From Gracilaria vermiculophylla (lineage: Eukaryota > Rhodophyta > Florideophyceae > Gracilariales > Gracilariaceae): a DNA stretch of 41,058 nucleotides. The stretch's first letter is position 1, and every line of letters begins with the position of its first letter. The stretch spans positions 576,098 through 617,155 of the forward strand of contig JAHNZQ020003148.1 in assembly GCA_019155205.2 (NCBI GenBank), read 5' to 3'. Shown here one piece after another: positions 19,604-31,689 of the stretch. The notes beneath the pieces were generated by a model. That model did not search any database. It was not told where the DNA came from and was given only the letters and a program-made list of their open reading frames with translations. The translations under genes and the position numbers were made by a program.

Positions 19604-20714
19604 GGCGGCGGCGGGGAGTGGATCCGGGCGACGGGGGAAGCGGCGGGCGGATCAAGGCAACGGCGGCGGCGGTGGCGGCGGCGGAGGCGGAGGCGGAGGC
19701 GGCAGCGGTGAAACACTTATCGAAACTCGGCGGCACGCTCGACGGCGCACCCAATGCGGAGCAGTTCTTTTTTTTATTGAGAGGAGAGGCGTAGCGCACT
19801 GTACGATGTGGGCGTGCGTGCGCACGTGGCGCATGACTTGTCGGCAGCGGCGGCGGGAGCGGGGCGTTTTGATTGACGGCGGGCGGCCAATAGGGGGGCG
19901 CGCCACGTGGGCGACGCGCACACGTGCGACTGCGATTTGCGCGCGGCGGCGCGGCTGTGGCAAGGACAGGCTGTTGGGAGCGTTTTGTTTTGCGCGACGG
20001 CTGTAGTTTGCGTTGGCATGCGGCGAGCACGTCGGAGGTGGGCGGATGTGCGGGAGGAGGCGGCAAACAAGGGGGCAGGACGATGCGCCGCACGGGGGCG
20101 GCGCGGCAGAGGACGGACAAGGCAGTGCGGTCGCAGATGGGGCGCCGTTGGGGCGTGTGGCGCCGCGGCCACGTGCGGCGGCGCCCCTCTCACGCGCCGC
20201 GCGGCTCTGAATGGCGTGAATGGCACAGCGCGCGCGTGTACACGTCAGCGGCGCGCCGTTGGCTGTTCGTTGCGTGCGGGGCGCAGTGCGGGGCGCGCAA
20301 TGCGGCGCGCGCAATGCGGGCGCATCGCTGCGAAAATGACAACTTTAGCTTTATACAGTTGATATCATGCAGTTGATTCGGCGCCGCCGCTTTGCTTGGT
20401 TGTGCTCGCGCCTTGCGCCACCAATGAGCGCGCCCCGCCGCACTCGCCGCACCTCCATCCCAGATCCATCCCAGATTGCTGCATCACGCAAGCACCGTTA
20501 GCTCCCCCTCCTCTCCTCCTCCCGCACCGCCGCACCTCCCAACCCCCGCCCCCGCACACATGTGTGTGTCGCCGTGGCGCGCGCAGCATAACCCACGTCA
20601 GCACCCGTGCGCGCCCCACCTCCGCCAGCACACTCCCATTCCCCAACGCCACCACCCCCTCCATAAACCGCGTTCACACTTGCCGCCCGTTCTCACACAC
20701 CACCCCTCCACCCG
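19604..20714. other. Intergenic region with enolase promoter
   Basis: It begins with a GGC/GGA microsatellite leader of enolase (about 19650-19700). Two CACGTG G-box words lie near 19904 and 19922, about 300 nt upstream of the enolase ATG. Frames on both strands are open but low complexity, and no domain was recognised. The distal part is pyrimidine-rich on the plus strand (20500-20700) and adjoins the 3' end of the amidohydrolase. Confidence 0.5.
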
Positions 20715-22172
20715 TCACGGCACGCCGCGCCCCAGCTGGTCCGCCGCTATTGCCGCCAGTTTCACCGCCGCCTCCTGGTGCTCCCGCGTTATCGTCACCA
20801 TGTCGCGGTCGCCCGCAAGCTCGCCGCCGCGCACCACCTCCACCCCGTTCACCATCACCCACTCCGCCTTGAGGTCCCCGCCGTTGCCCAGCACCAGCGC
20901 GCTCAGCACCGCCTCGTGGCTGTGGAACGATCCCGCAAACGACGGTGCGTCCAGCCGCCACGCCGCCATGTCGGCGCACATCCCCGCGCGGATGCGCCCC
21001 ACGTCCGAGCGCCCCAGCACCGTCGCCCCGCCCGACGTCGCCATGCGCAGCACGTCCGACGTGCTCAGCGCCGCCGCGCTCTGCTCGCGCAGCCGCGCCA
21101 CCATGAGCGCCATGCGCACCTCGGCCAGCAGGTTGCCCGAGTCGTTGCTGGCCGACCCGTCCACGCCAATGCTCACGGCCACGCCGCGCTTCACCATGTG
21201 CGCCACGGGCGCCGCGCCCGACCCCAGCCGGCAGTTGGACGTCGGGCAGTGCGACACGCCGAGCCCGCGCCGCGCAAAAAACTCCAGCGACGACTCGTAG
21301 CCGTCGCCGTCGTCGCTGTCGCTCAGCTTGACGCAGTGCGCAAACCAGCAGTCGCTGCGGTTCCACCCGCAGTGCTCCAGGAACTGCACCAGCCCCTTCT
21401 GCACGTTGGTGCGCATGTACTCTACGTCGGCGTCGTTCTCGGCAAAGTGCGTGTGCAGCATGACGTTGGGGTACGAGCGCGCCAGCTGCGCCGTGCTCTT
21501 CATCAGCTGCTCCGACACGCTGAACGGCGAGCACGGCGCCAGCGCAATGCGCACCATGGCGCCGTCGCGCGCGTCGTGGTAGCGCTCGATGACGCGTCGC
21601 ATGTCACTGAGAATGTGCCGCTCGTCCTCCACCAGCGTGTCGGGCGGCAGCCCGCCGTCGGCCTCGCCCACCGACACGGCGCCGCGGCACGGGTGAAAGC
21701 GGATGCCCAGCTCCTTGGCGGCGCGGATGGTGTCATCCAGCCGCACGTCATTCGGGTACAAATACAGCAGGTCGGACGTGAGGGTGCAGCCGGACAGCAG
21801 CAGCTCGGCGATGGCGAAGCGCGCGGACTTGTACACCATGTCGGCGGTGAGAAAGTTCCAGATGGGGAACAGCGTTTGCAACCAGCTGAACAGCGAGGCG
21901 TCGCGCGCCAGACACTTGGTGAGGCTCTGGTACATGTGGTGGTGCGTGTTGATGAGGCCGGGGGTCACGAGGCACGTGCTCATGTCGACCGTGGTGCAGG
22001 GGGAGGCGCGGAGCGAGGCGGGCAGGCGGTGGTGGGGGCCAACCCACTGGATGATGCCCGAGTCGACGACAATGGAGCAGCCGGTGAGCAAGCGGTCGTC
22101 GTCGCCAGTCCATAGCAGCGCGATATCCTTGAGCAGGACGCGATGGGTGGGGATGGACGGTTGCGGCGCCAT
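20715..22172 (-). CDS. 8-oxoguanine deaminase-like amidohydrolase (TRZ/ATZ family)
   Basis: The 485-residue metal-dependent hydrolase has the amidohydrolase signatures PGLINTHHHMYQSL (metal-binding His 77 and 79), LHTHFAEND, GVSHCPTSNCRLGSG and GVDGSASNDSGNLLAEVR. The last motif, with the HHH-x-YQ start, matches bacterial 8-oxoguanine deaminases and the related hydroxyatrazine hydrolases more closely than animal guanine deaminase. The likely reaction is hydrolytic deamination of 8-oxoguanine, or of a related aminated purine or triazine, to clear oxidised bases. Substrate choice between these cannot be settled by eye. Start 22172 (MAPQPS) is preferred to the Met 20 codons upstream because it begins just before the conserved beta-sandwich. 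No targeting signal is evident. A bacterial origin by transfer is possible. Confidence 0.85.
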   Translation of the reverse strand: MAPQPSIPTHRVLLKDIALLWTGDDDRLLTGCSIVVDSGIIQWVGPHHRLPASLRASPCTTVDMSTCLVTPGLINTHHHMYQSLTKCLARDASLFSWLQTLFPIWNFLTADMVYKSARFAIAELLLSGCTLTSDLLYLYPNDVRLDDTIRAAKELGIRFHPCRGAVSVGEADGGLPPDTLVEDERHILSDMRRVIERYHDARDGAMVRIALAPCSPFSVSEQLMKSTAQLARSYPNVMLHTHFAENDADVEYMRTNVQKGLVQFLEHCGWNRSDCWFAHCVKLSDSDDGDGYESSLEFFARRGLGVSHCPTSNCRLGSGAAPVAHMVKRGVAVSIGVDGSASNDSGNLLAEVRMALMVARLREQSAAALSTSDVLRMATSGGATVLGRSDVGRIRAGMCADMAAWRLDAPSFAGSFHSHEAVLSALVLGNGGDLKAEWVMVNGVEVVRGGELAGDRDMVTITREHQEAAVKLAAIAADQLGRGVP

Positions 22173-23638
<1,466 letters not shown>

Positions 23639-24182
23639 CCGCTGCCTCTTTCTCAGTCGCCCCTTTTGCCTACAAGTTCGCTTTGGTAAACTAGCCGTAG
23701 TTTCAGCTGTTCGCAAAACCCCCTTGCTGTTTGCGTTATCGTGTGGCGCCTTGTTTCATGTTGTCAACAGTCACGCTGCTCTTCATGCACCTCTCTCTGC
23801 ACCAACCGTGAGCAATCTAATCACCGTTGGAGAGACAAAGCTTGCGATTCCCTCATCGCAGACTTGTTTTCAAAAAATAATAATAATGACGGCACCATGC
23901 TTTGGCTGTACGTTACGTTAGCACCGATGACATGCGCCCGGTTGTTGAAGTTGAAAACGCTACAGCACCGAACGGAATCTCCCTGCGAATCCTCACTCGA
24001 GATCGCTGCAGCAATGAGCACACCCCTCGACATGGCGGTACTTGTCGCTGAGGAATGAAGCTCAGTAGCACTGAGCCTTACCGCAAGTATGTGACTTGCT
24101 TGACCTCTCGCGGACAACGCCGTTCCCACGCACCGCCAGTCAATCAAAGCCAACTTCCCTCAGCGCGCTGCTCTCACGCGCA
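23639..24182. other. Intergenic region with no recognised gene
   Basis: TPI 3' flank and USP 5' flank. It includes an AATAATAATAA stretch near 23875-23886 that could serve as a poly(A) region. No domain or structured RNA recognised. Confidence 0.5.
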
Positions 24183-25328
24183 ATGACTTTTCTCATGCTT
24201 CTTGATCGCTCGCTGCTCATCGTCGCCCCGCGCTTTGCAGGCACCTACTTAGACGATATGCCTCTGGAACCCAGATCGTCGTGGAATCGCCCATTCGCCA
24301 GACGCAAAAAGAGAGCCGCCACTTTCAAGCAACCACGCGGAGTGTGGAACACGGGGCAGTCTTGCCACCTGGGCGCCGTCTTGTCAGCGTTATCTGCCGT
24401 GTCCTGCATGAGAGCCTGGGTGATGAATCAGCCCGCGCTTTGGCGCCCGCCCGTTTGCACCTTGGCCGACTATCTCCTGCAGGCAGCGAGCTCGAAGCAA
24501 CATAGCGGCGGACTGGACCCCCGACCGGTGCTCGCTCTTCTGGACAAGGCCGGGTGGAAATCGCGCCATGCTCAGGACGCTCACGAAAGCATGCTTCGCG
24601 TATTGGACCTCGTTGAAGAAGCAACAAATTCGTTCCCGCGCCACGCGCACCACCGCCCGACGCTCCGAATCAGCCGCAGTGCGAAAGCGCCTCCGCTCTG
24701 CATTGGAAGGACGCATGTGACGATGGATTGGAAGCGAAAAGCGCCGCCCCCGTACATTTCGACGACGGCCTCGTGGAATCATTGCTTCAGTTGTGGCCAC
24801 ACGTCACCGGTCACTCTCACCGACAGCCCGATGATACTCGTGCCCGTGGCGGAGCGTTCCAAGCCGCTGGCCGCTCTCGTAACGAGCGCGATGTACTCCG
24901 CAACTCGCGTTGACATGTATTGCGAAGGGTGCGGCCAGAGTTGCACACACGTTCACTACTCTGAGGTTTGGCGACTGCCTCGAGCGCTTATACTGCTGCT
25001 GCAACGCGCTTCCTACGGGACGCGAGGCGTATCGATCACGCGGTCGCAACTGTGGTTCTACAAATACATAAACATCGCACGCCCGTACCACGGTGACGTT
25101 TGCTACGCGTTGAGAAGTGTCGTTCGGCACTCGGGGGGCGCGAGCGGATACAGCAGCCACTACGACTGTATTGTACGCGCGCCTGAAAGTTGCGCAAAGG
25201 GCATCGACGGCGTGGACCTGAGCAGCAGATGGTGGCATGTGGATGACGACCGCATTTCGCGCTCTTCTGTGCACCATGCGTGCGACACCAGCCATGTATA
25301 TCTGCTCATGTTCGAAATGGAAACGTGA
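24183..25328 (+). CDS. Divergent ubiquitin-specific protease (USP/UCH, peptidase C19)
   Basis: About 381 residues from the chosen Met. The Cys box reads GVWNTGQSCHLGAVLSAL (catalytic Cys near 61), a variant of the family pattern G-x-N-x-GNTC-x-x-N. The His box is SHYDCIVRAPE, followed by a WWHVDDD segment and SHVYLLMFEM at the C-terminus, the usual USP ending. Two Cys pairs, CFSCG and CEGCG, fit the zinc ribbon in the fingers subdomain. It should remove ubiquitin from conjugates. The oxyanion-hole Asn of the usual NTC motif region is altered (GQSC), so activity needs proof. The start is uncertain: the frame is open to 24096, and CTTTGCAG at 24232-24239 resembles an acceptor, so a 5' exon may be missing. 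A hydrophobic stretch at residues 3-15 could be a membrane anchor. Confidence 0.75.
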   Translation: MTFLMLLDRSLLIVAPRFAGTYLDDMPLEPRSSWNRPFARRKKRAATFKQPRGVWNTGQSCHLGAVLSALSAVSCMRAWVMNQPALWRPPVCTLADYLLQAASSKQHSGGLDPRPVLALLDKAGWKSRHAQDAHESMLRVLDLVEEATNSFPRHAHHRPTLRISRSAKAPPLCIGRTHVTMDWKRKAPPPYISTTASWNHCFSCGHTSPVTLTDSPMILVPVAERSKPLAALVTSAMYSATRVDMYCEGCGQSCTHVHYSEVWRLPRALILLLQRASYGTRGVSITRSQLWFYKYINIARPYHGDVCYALRSVVRHSGGASGYSSHYDCIVRAPESCAKGIDGVDLSSRWWHVDDDRISRSSVHHACDTSHVYLLMFEMET

Positions 25329-28300
25329 CACAGGGAAAAGTACAAAGGGTGCAACTGAAATGCTGGAGCGCAGGTGCAGGCGTCGGAGATTTAAGTTGGC
25401 AGAACACAATTATACGATTGCGGCCTAGATACACGTGCATGACTCACGCACTACAAAGGGCAGCACTGGTGGAAAACGATTTTGCGGCTAATCAGTACCG
25501 TCTCGTTTGTAAATACGTTGGAGGAGTGCACGCGAAGGGCACGCGACAAGCGAAATGAGCTTCGTTGTGCAAAAGTGAAGAAGATTGCAGCGCAAAGAGT
25601 GGCTTGACCGCAGCCGTATGATCTTGTACACCACAGGCTGGCCCCGTCATACACATTTGATTCAGGTCTCAGAAGCAATCGCAGCGGAATGTTATGACGG
25701 CCTCATCAAGTAGATAAGCTTGCGCATCGCATGTTGTCAAACGTGATTCTCAAGTTAAAAGGTTCATTGGTCGAAGTGACTTGTCGCCCAGCTGTGGACC
25801 ACTCCTTCGAGTTCAGAATCGAGACATGAAGGCAGTGGCACTCACTCGATTCATCTCGAGCAGTGGAAGAAAGGATCACGTGTTCCAAATGTTTAAACCG
25901 AAGCTGGTGTAATGCATGGGAGCAACAAGCGCACGCTATGCATCGCATACCACTTGTGCGCAGCTAGCGCCCTTCTGTGCCGCTGGGCTAAGCGAATGAA
26001 AGTTTACAATTCGAGCCTCGAAGCCTTTCGAAGAATCACGAGGACTTGCTCCGTTGCAAACGTTGATGTAACGTTAAAGTTGAGGAAAGAGCGAGATGCG
26101 AAACGGAACGACTACGATAGCAGTGGGCGCGCAGAAAGTATGTTGAACGCCCAATCGCATACCGGGTTGTACGTGCACGAGACTTGCTTCGAAGGTAACG
26201 GACTGTGCACGAAACATTGGACTTCACACTGTAGAATGAGTACGCCACAAGATAACCCCGTGCGCGCGCCTTCGAAAACATCGATGGAACAAAAACCTCT
26301 CAAACGGAATAAACATTAAAACAGCGTCGCAAGAGTTTACAACGCAGTGAATTTATAATAGCAAATAGCGACATCTCGAAGTTTCGCAAGATGCCATTCG
26401 CTGCAACCACAGTTGCCTTTCCAACAGTGGAAATGCAATTTAATTCAATCGAAGATAGTGTGTGTAGCAAGAAACAGGGCGAGCGGGGAGATTTGCTCAA
26501 CACACATACCCCAGTACCCATATTCTCTCAGGACTCAAGCAGGCTGCATCAACACCGTTGACATCAAATGAGACACTTTTTTTCTTCGAAGATGCGTTGA
26601 TGGAACCATTTATAATTCTATTCTGAGCTCTATCTCTAATGTATTGGATTCTTTCCAGTGAACAGCAGTCTATTTTTTTTTTCTTCTTTTTTTTGAAAGA
26701 CCCTCGCACGTGCACAACTCAGCACTTAGTTGTACGTTACGCAACGACAATGGATAAGTTGGCAATGGCAGCGTATATATGTTTGGGTTATTGGGAGTTG
26801 TTTCGGGAGCACACAATTTTTGTACAAATGACACGATGCTGCAGGCTTTTTAAAAGATGACGAGGTGGTTTGAGACACTGAAGCCCAGTTATTGAACAAC
26901 ATTGAGCCACTCATCTACAAATTTTGCATCTCTTTCCCGAATGCGAAGAGTCGAGCACCTACTTTAAAAAAACGACCACCAATTTGTCACACAATAACAA
27001 AGGAGTCCAAAGGAATCAATTTTGTTGTCGAAATTCTTCTGTATGGGGTAACATATGAGACTGAGGTGTGAATCAGGATCTCTCATTCATTTTCGGGCTG
27101 CTCAAGTGGTGCGACAAGAAGCGCATTTAGGGCCTTTTTCAATTCATGCGTATATTGAGTTTTTATCAGGAACAGGCGAGAAATCGCCCATACGGAGACT
27201 GCACCTGAACACATACGACATTATGTTGAAGAAGATCAATAAATCCTTGTTTTCAGGCCCGTATATGTCACTGACTGACTACGTCTTCAAACAGCACTGA
27301 CTCAACTAACTGAAGGGTAAGTAACACTTGACAGTCACAAGTCATTTTCTGTTTTCTCCTACCTATGCCACACACACCAACCAACCATGGTGGACGTATA
27401 CAACACACATTCACCCGTCGATTCACCCACCCTGTGTTTGTCAGAAAGTGTTGCTTCATACCAAAACACGATGGCAAGCAATGCCAATCGTTTCGCTCAA
27501 GTACAACGGAGAGGAGTGAACTACTCAGAGTTGTTAAGCGCAATGGACTTGAAGAACTCTCGTTGTCTACTCTGAGCGGTTTAGTATAAGCAGATGCGCA
27601 GGATTTCAAGAGGACCACTCGAAAGGTAGCGGACCTCGTGTGGAAAGGATAAAGTAATGTGACAAAAACGCTAGCTATTCTGACTACAATTTTTTTTTTT
27701 TTTTTTTTGTGATGACTTCTGACTTTTGAAGAACAGCGATTAGTTGGTCAGAGACACGCGGCTGCCCTGTTTGCTTTTGGATGTTTCTCACAAGACTTGG
27801 GCGATTTCTGGCGTGTTGTGGCGGTTTGTTGGGGCGATCGTTCGAAACGAGGGTGAAGATGCGAGGCACGCTACATACATCAGTTTAACGTATTCATTCG
27901 TAATGGTCATGAACGACAGTGTTTCACGCTTGGGATTGTGCACTGTTGCTGAATAAACAGTGTGGACGCACCAGGTTTGGTTGCCTTGTGGTAGCAAGTT
28001 TTGCAATCATCCATACAATGGGAGCACGCACGCTAGCAAAAGCTTGAAGAATACGAACGCTTCAGCGAACGAGAAAAATTCCGTCTCACGTGTACATTGA
28101 TGAAAACTGAAATACGCCGTCACACGTCAAATGAGAAGGGTGCGTTTGACACGAAATGCTGATGGGAACAAAAAGCAAACGGCAAACATTGCCGCAAACA
28201 GAGGGGATTGCCGTGGCAACAACACCTTGGAGGTCAGAGCCTTTGTTTGCAGAACGACGATGCCTCTTTGACCAACGCAACGCTATGGATCTGTAGTTTG

Positions 28301-29619
28301 CTGCTTGGTTTCTAAAAAAGACTCACGGGTGCTTGACCATTTTTGGCACCCTTCATCGACAGTGATTCATGATTAGGAAAATCGGCAAGCGCATCAACGT
28401 TGAGGGCCCAAACAATCCGCCTTCACGTCGCGTGGCTGACTTGTCTTCTCGGCGAAGCGAAACGGATCTGCGGTCGGGCCTCCAACGCCAGACCAACTCC
28501 TTGCAGGTTACCGAAGACGAACAAGATCAACGTTGAAGAGGAAGGAAGAGCATTTGTGTTTTAGATGTGCACGTGTTTTGGCCGCGATGACTCATGAGAA
28601 CATTCTCTTCTCTGATATGGCCATACGCCCCTGATTGTAAAGCGGTTTGGTGTGCACATGAACTGCTTGGAATTTGATTTCAGACGAAGATTGACTTGAG
28701 ACGAAGAATGTGAGGGGGGCGTAATGTGTTCGAGAGAGCACCGACGTGGACGTGAGACGGATGTGTAAGGCTCACATGGCAATCGCTGTTGGGTGCGATA
28801 ATGCAGCGGATCCCGCAAACATGCAGGCAGGGTTAGCCACACTCAGCTTTGGGCGGTGCTCATCACTCGCGCCACATGTTGTGGTTGTGTTGCACGTTGC
28901 ACGTAGGGGCGCCAGAGCCGCCGAGGCACACTACTGAAGGAAACCGTCCGCACAGAGACAGCTCCCAACGGCAGCGTATTGTCGGGCGCTCAATCTCAGT
29001 TGTGAGCACGCGCAGTGCTCTGGGCTTCTCCGCCGCCGTGGCAGACTGCCGGCCAAATGTGCCGTGCGGGAGTGCTTTTGCAGCAGGTTAGAATTCTGCG
29101 CCTCAACGGACCACCGTTGCCGCGAATGGCGCACTTGGCGTCGAAATTGGCGGGACGGTTGCGGCTGCGCTCGGAGCGGACCACGGCCGGCGCGGAGACT
29201 CGAGCGTGCGCGCCTTTGGTTGCCGGGTACCAAAGGATGGTAGTGCTTGGGGAGTTGGGTAAATTGTACAAACAGAATGAATGCTTCACATTCGTTTTCA
29301 AGCACACGGATGTGTGCGGGTGCTTTGCACACACGTTGAAGTGGATGGCGCACGTTTGCAAGCTGCGCTCCACCGTGATTGAGAGGCGGTCATCGGTGCG
29401 GCGGGTGCTCGGCGTTGGGGGTGAGGGAGAGCGCAAAAATCGTCGAGCGCCAAGTGCACGACATGCTTGCCGATCGATGCGCGACCGATGGCAAGTGGCG
29501 CTGAGTGGCGCTGGGCGTCGGTTTTTAAAGTACGAAATGTAGCGTGCCGCCAGCGCGCGGCGCAAAGAGCACGCGCGAGTGGGCGGCGGCAGCGAGCGGC
29601 GGGCGGCAGCGGCGCGGCA
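25329..29619. other. Long gene-poor, AT-richer region
   Basis: This 4.3-kb stretch is clearly less GC-rich than both flanks until about 28.9 kb. It contains poly-T runs at about 26671-26695 and 27691-27708. Open frames are short, scattered on both strands and lack recognisable domains. I saw no tRNA T-loop/box-B pattern, rRNA or transposase. From about 29.0 kb the sequence becomes GC-richer toward the next gene; the frame at 29015-29542 (plus) is open but unrecognised. Confidence 0.5.
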
Positions 29620-30147
29620 ATGGACGGCGACCTGAGCGCGCTGGAGCAGCGGCTGTTCCAGGTGGAGGCGGCGGTGGGGCGGCCGCCGGCGCGCGGCGGC
29701 AGCTTGCTGAAGGAGCTGAGGGCGGCGCACGGGCAGCTGCGGCAGCGGGTGCCCGACGAAATGGCGGCGGCGTGCGAAACGGTGGCGCTGCTGGCGGGCG
29801 TGGGCACGCTGCGCGCCACTCGCGCGGCGCGCGCGGCGCAGCTGGCGCGGCTGGAGCGCACGCTGGGGCGCGCGGAGGCGCTCGCGGCCGAGTTCGGCGC
29901 GCTCGAGCACGTGCTGGAGCGGCGGCTGGAGGCGGAGCAGCTGGACCGCGCGCGTTTCGCGGCGCTGGAGCGGCGCGTGCGCGACGTTGCGGGCGAGGTG
30001 GGCGAGCAGGAGCGGCGCGTGGACGCGCTTCTGGCGCAGTTCAACGGCGCGACCGAGCGGCTGAACGAGGCCATTCTGCGCGCGGCGCGGGCGCTGCAGT
30101 CGCCGTCGGCGGCGGATGGGCAGCGGCGCGGGGCGACGCGAGGTTGA
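29620..30147 (+). CDS. Small coiled-coil protein of unknown function
   Basis: The 175-residue product is largely heptad-rich alpha helix. It opens with LSALEQRLFQVEAAVG, followed by long Leu/Ala/Arg/Glu segments (about 65-160) without Pro or Gly breaks, then a short disordered tail. The N-terminal region and size loosely recall the small dynactin subunit p24 (DCTN3), but the similarity is too weak to name it. No catalytic motif or signal is visible. GC3 is near saturation, which inflates Ala and Arg, so the coiled-coil reading should be tested. The ATG at 29620 is the first in a frame with structured content. Its stop codon lies 2 nt from the stop of the opposing HDDC2-like gene. Confidence 0.55.
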   Translation: MDGDLSALEQRLFQVEAAVGRPPARGGSLLKELRAAHGQLRQRVPDEMAAACETVALLAGVGTLRATRAARAAQLARLERTLGRAEALAAEFGALEHVLERRLEAEQLDRARFAALERRVRDVAGEVGEQERRVDALLAQFNGATERLNEAILRAARALQSPSAADGQRRGATRG

Positions 30148-30149
30148 GT

Positions 30150-30803
30150 TTACTGGTCGGGCGGCGGTTGGCGGTGCGGGGCGGCGTGGTTGCGTCGATC
30201 GTGGCGCAGCTGCTTGTCCAGCGCGGCGACGACGTCGGTGCGGAAGAGGTGGCGCGTAGAATCGAAAAACTGCTGCAGGTGGACGTTCTGGGCGCGCTCG
30301 TATTCGTCGGCCTGCAGCACCATCTCGAACTTGTCAATGTCCTTGACGAGCATGGCGTCGTGCGAGGCGCCGTCCTCGTACTCCCTCCACAGCTGGTACA
30401 TCTCGAGGGCGGGCGGGGAGCGGCGCAGCACGTGGTCGCGGATGTGACGCATGGCGTCGTCTTCCATCTGGTGCTTTTGCTGCTTGGAGACGTTGTCTTG
30501 CGGGGTGATGTCGCCGACGATGCACTCGGCCAGATCGTGCACGAGCGCCATGCGGATGAGGCGGTCGCGGTTGGGGTGGGGGATGGTGAAGGCGATGAGG
30601 GCCATGCGGTACATGTGGTCGGCGATGGACTCTGGGAGGTGCACGTTGGAGCGCACCCAGCCGGTGCGCTTGGTGGTCTTGAGGCGGCCGATGAGGCGCA
30701 GGAAGTCGAGCGTGCTGGTGGTGCCGTCCGCGGAGCTCATCGGCTGTGTGTGGGCTGGGGACGGGGAGTGCGGGCTGACGCTCATGGGCGGCGGCGCGGG
30801 CAA
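30150..30803 (-). CDS. HDDC2: HDDC2/YfbR-like HD-domain 5'-deoxynucleotidase
   Basis: The 217-residue protein aligns along its length with HDDC2: KRTGWVRSNVHLPESIADHMYRMAL, then LIRMALVHDLAECIVGDITP, LWREYEDG, KDIDKFEMVLQADEYE and LQQFFDSTRH. The metal-binding His of SIADH and the HD of LVHDLAE are present. Family enzymes remove the 5'-phosphate from deoxynucleoside monophosphates in a metal-dependent reaction; the yeast and human members have broad specificity. The N-terminal 20 or so residues are Pro/Ser-rich, and a second Met (MSSADG) may be the true start. It is tail-to-tail with the coiled-coil gene, with 2 nt between stop codons, so their 3' UTRs must overlap. Confidence 0.92.
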   Translation of the reverse strand: MPAPPPMSVSPHSPSPAHTQPMSSADGTTSTLDFLRLIGRLKTTKRTGWVRSNVHLPESIADHMYRMALIAFTIPHPNRDRLIRMALVHDLAECIVGDITPQDNVSKQQKHQMEDDAMRHIRDHVLRRSPPALEMYQLWREYEDGASHDAMLVKDIDKFEMVLQADEYERAQNVHLQQFFDSTRHLFRTDVVAALDKQLRHDRRNHAAPHRQPPPDQ

Positions 30804-31508
30804 AGTGGCGACGGCAGCTGCAAGCTGATGGGGTGCGACGGGCTGAGGCGGGGGCGCGGCTGGACGGCGCTGTGCGCCAATTTTTAGTTACATTTCAGCC
30901 ACGCCGCTGGGCACGGCACGCACGTGCGGTGCAGACTACGCGCGAGCGCGGCGGAGCGGCCAGAGCGCGCCGCAGGGGACGGGCACGCGGGTGCCGCTGC
31001 GGCGCGCCGACGCGACGGGCGCGGGGCGGCGGCGCGAGGGGGGGCGGCGCAGCGATTAGGCGGCCGAGGACGCCGCCGGACGCGCAGCTACGGCAGCGCA
31101 CGCGCGGCGCCTGCGGGGGGCTAGGGGGGCTGGGGGGGCTGGGGGGGCTGGGGGGGGCGGCGGTGCTATACGATCCCCGCTCGGCTATCTTTCCGAGGGA
31201 GTGACGCATTGGGCGCCGGCCTTGCGGCCGGCTCCCGGGGCGCGCACGCGCGCGCGCGCGCGCGCGGCCGGAGTCGACCCGCGCGAGGCGGGGACTCCGC
31301 GGCTGCGCGCGCGCGGCGCGCGGCGCGTGGGACGGCGGCCCCGCGTCAAACCGTGGGCAGTTCTTCATCACGGGAAAACGTATAACAAGTCTTTGCAGTT
31401 GAAGGTTAGAAAAAAGACTTTGTTAGCGGAGAGGCGGGGGCGGGCGGCCTCCGGCCGACGCGCAGCGGCGCCTTTTATGCGCGGCGCGCGCGCGCGCACG
31501 TGTCACAC

Positions 31509-31540
<32 letters not shown>

Positions 31541-31689
31541 CGGCGGCCGGCGCACACGTGCGCGCGGTGATGGCGCGCAACGTGCGGCGGGGCGCGGCGC
31601 GCGCGGCGCGCGCAGATTGGCGTCAAGCGCGCGCGGCGCGGCGCGGCGCGGCGCGCGCCGCCGCCGCCGCCCGCCGCCAGCGTCGCACC
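30804..31689. promoter_or_regulatory. Divergent promoter of HDDC2-like and J-protein genes
   Basis: This GC-rich 886-nt region lies between divergent starts. It contains the G-rich decamer array (31115-31157), a short AT-richer island at about 31370-31425, and CG-alternating runs. Frames across it are open on several strands but are low complexity. No further gene is supported. Confidence 0.45.
31115..31157 (+). repeat. G-rich 10-bp tandem repeat, potential G-quadruplex
   Basis: Four units of GGGGGGCTAG or GGGGGGCTGG follow in tandem and end in a further G run. Four or more G6-7 tracts separated by CT(A/G) make a strong intramolecular G-quadruplex candidate on the plus strand, about 310 nt upstream of the HDDC2-like start and 530 nt upstream of the J-protein start. 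Confidence 0.8.

Noticed and set aside
18470..19711. 413-codon plus-strand frame opposite enolase
   Set aside because: Antisense shadow of a highly biased, conserved enolase gene.
20778..22115. 445-codon plus-strand frame opposite the amidohydrolase
   Set aside because: Antisense shadow in His/Arg-rich composition; the minus strand holds all conserved motifs.
26671..27708. Poly-T runs as possible Pol III terminators or retroposon tails
   Set aside because: No box A/B pattern, tRNA-like fold or flanking target-site duplication seen.
29015..29542. Plus-strand 175-codon frame before the coiled-coil gene
   Set aside because: Not recognised, and it lies in a region whose reverse strand is equally open; kept as unannotated.
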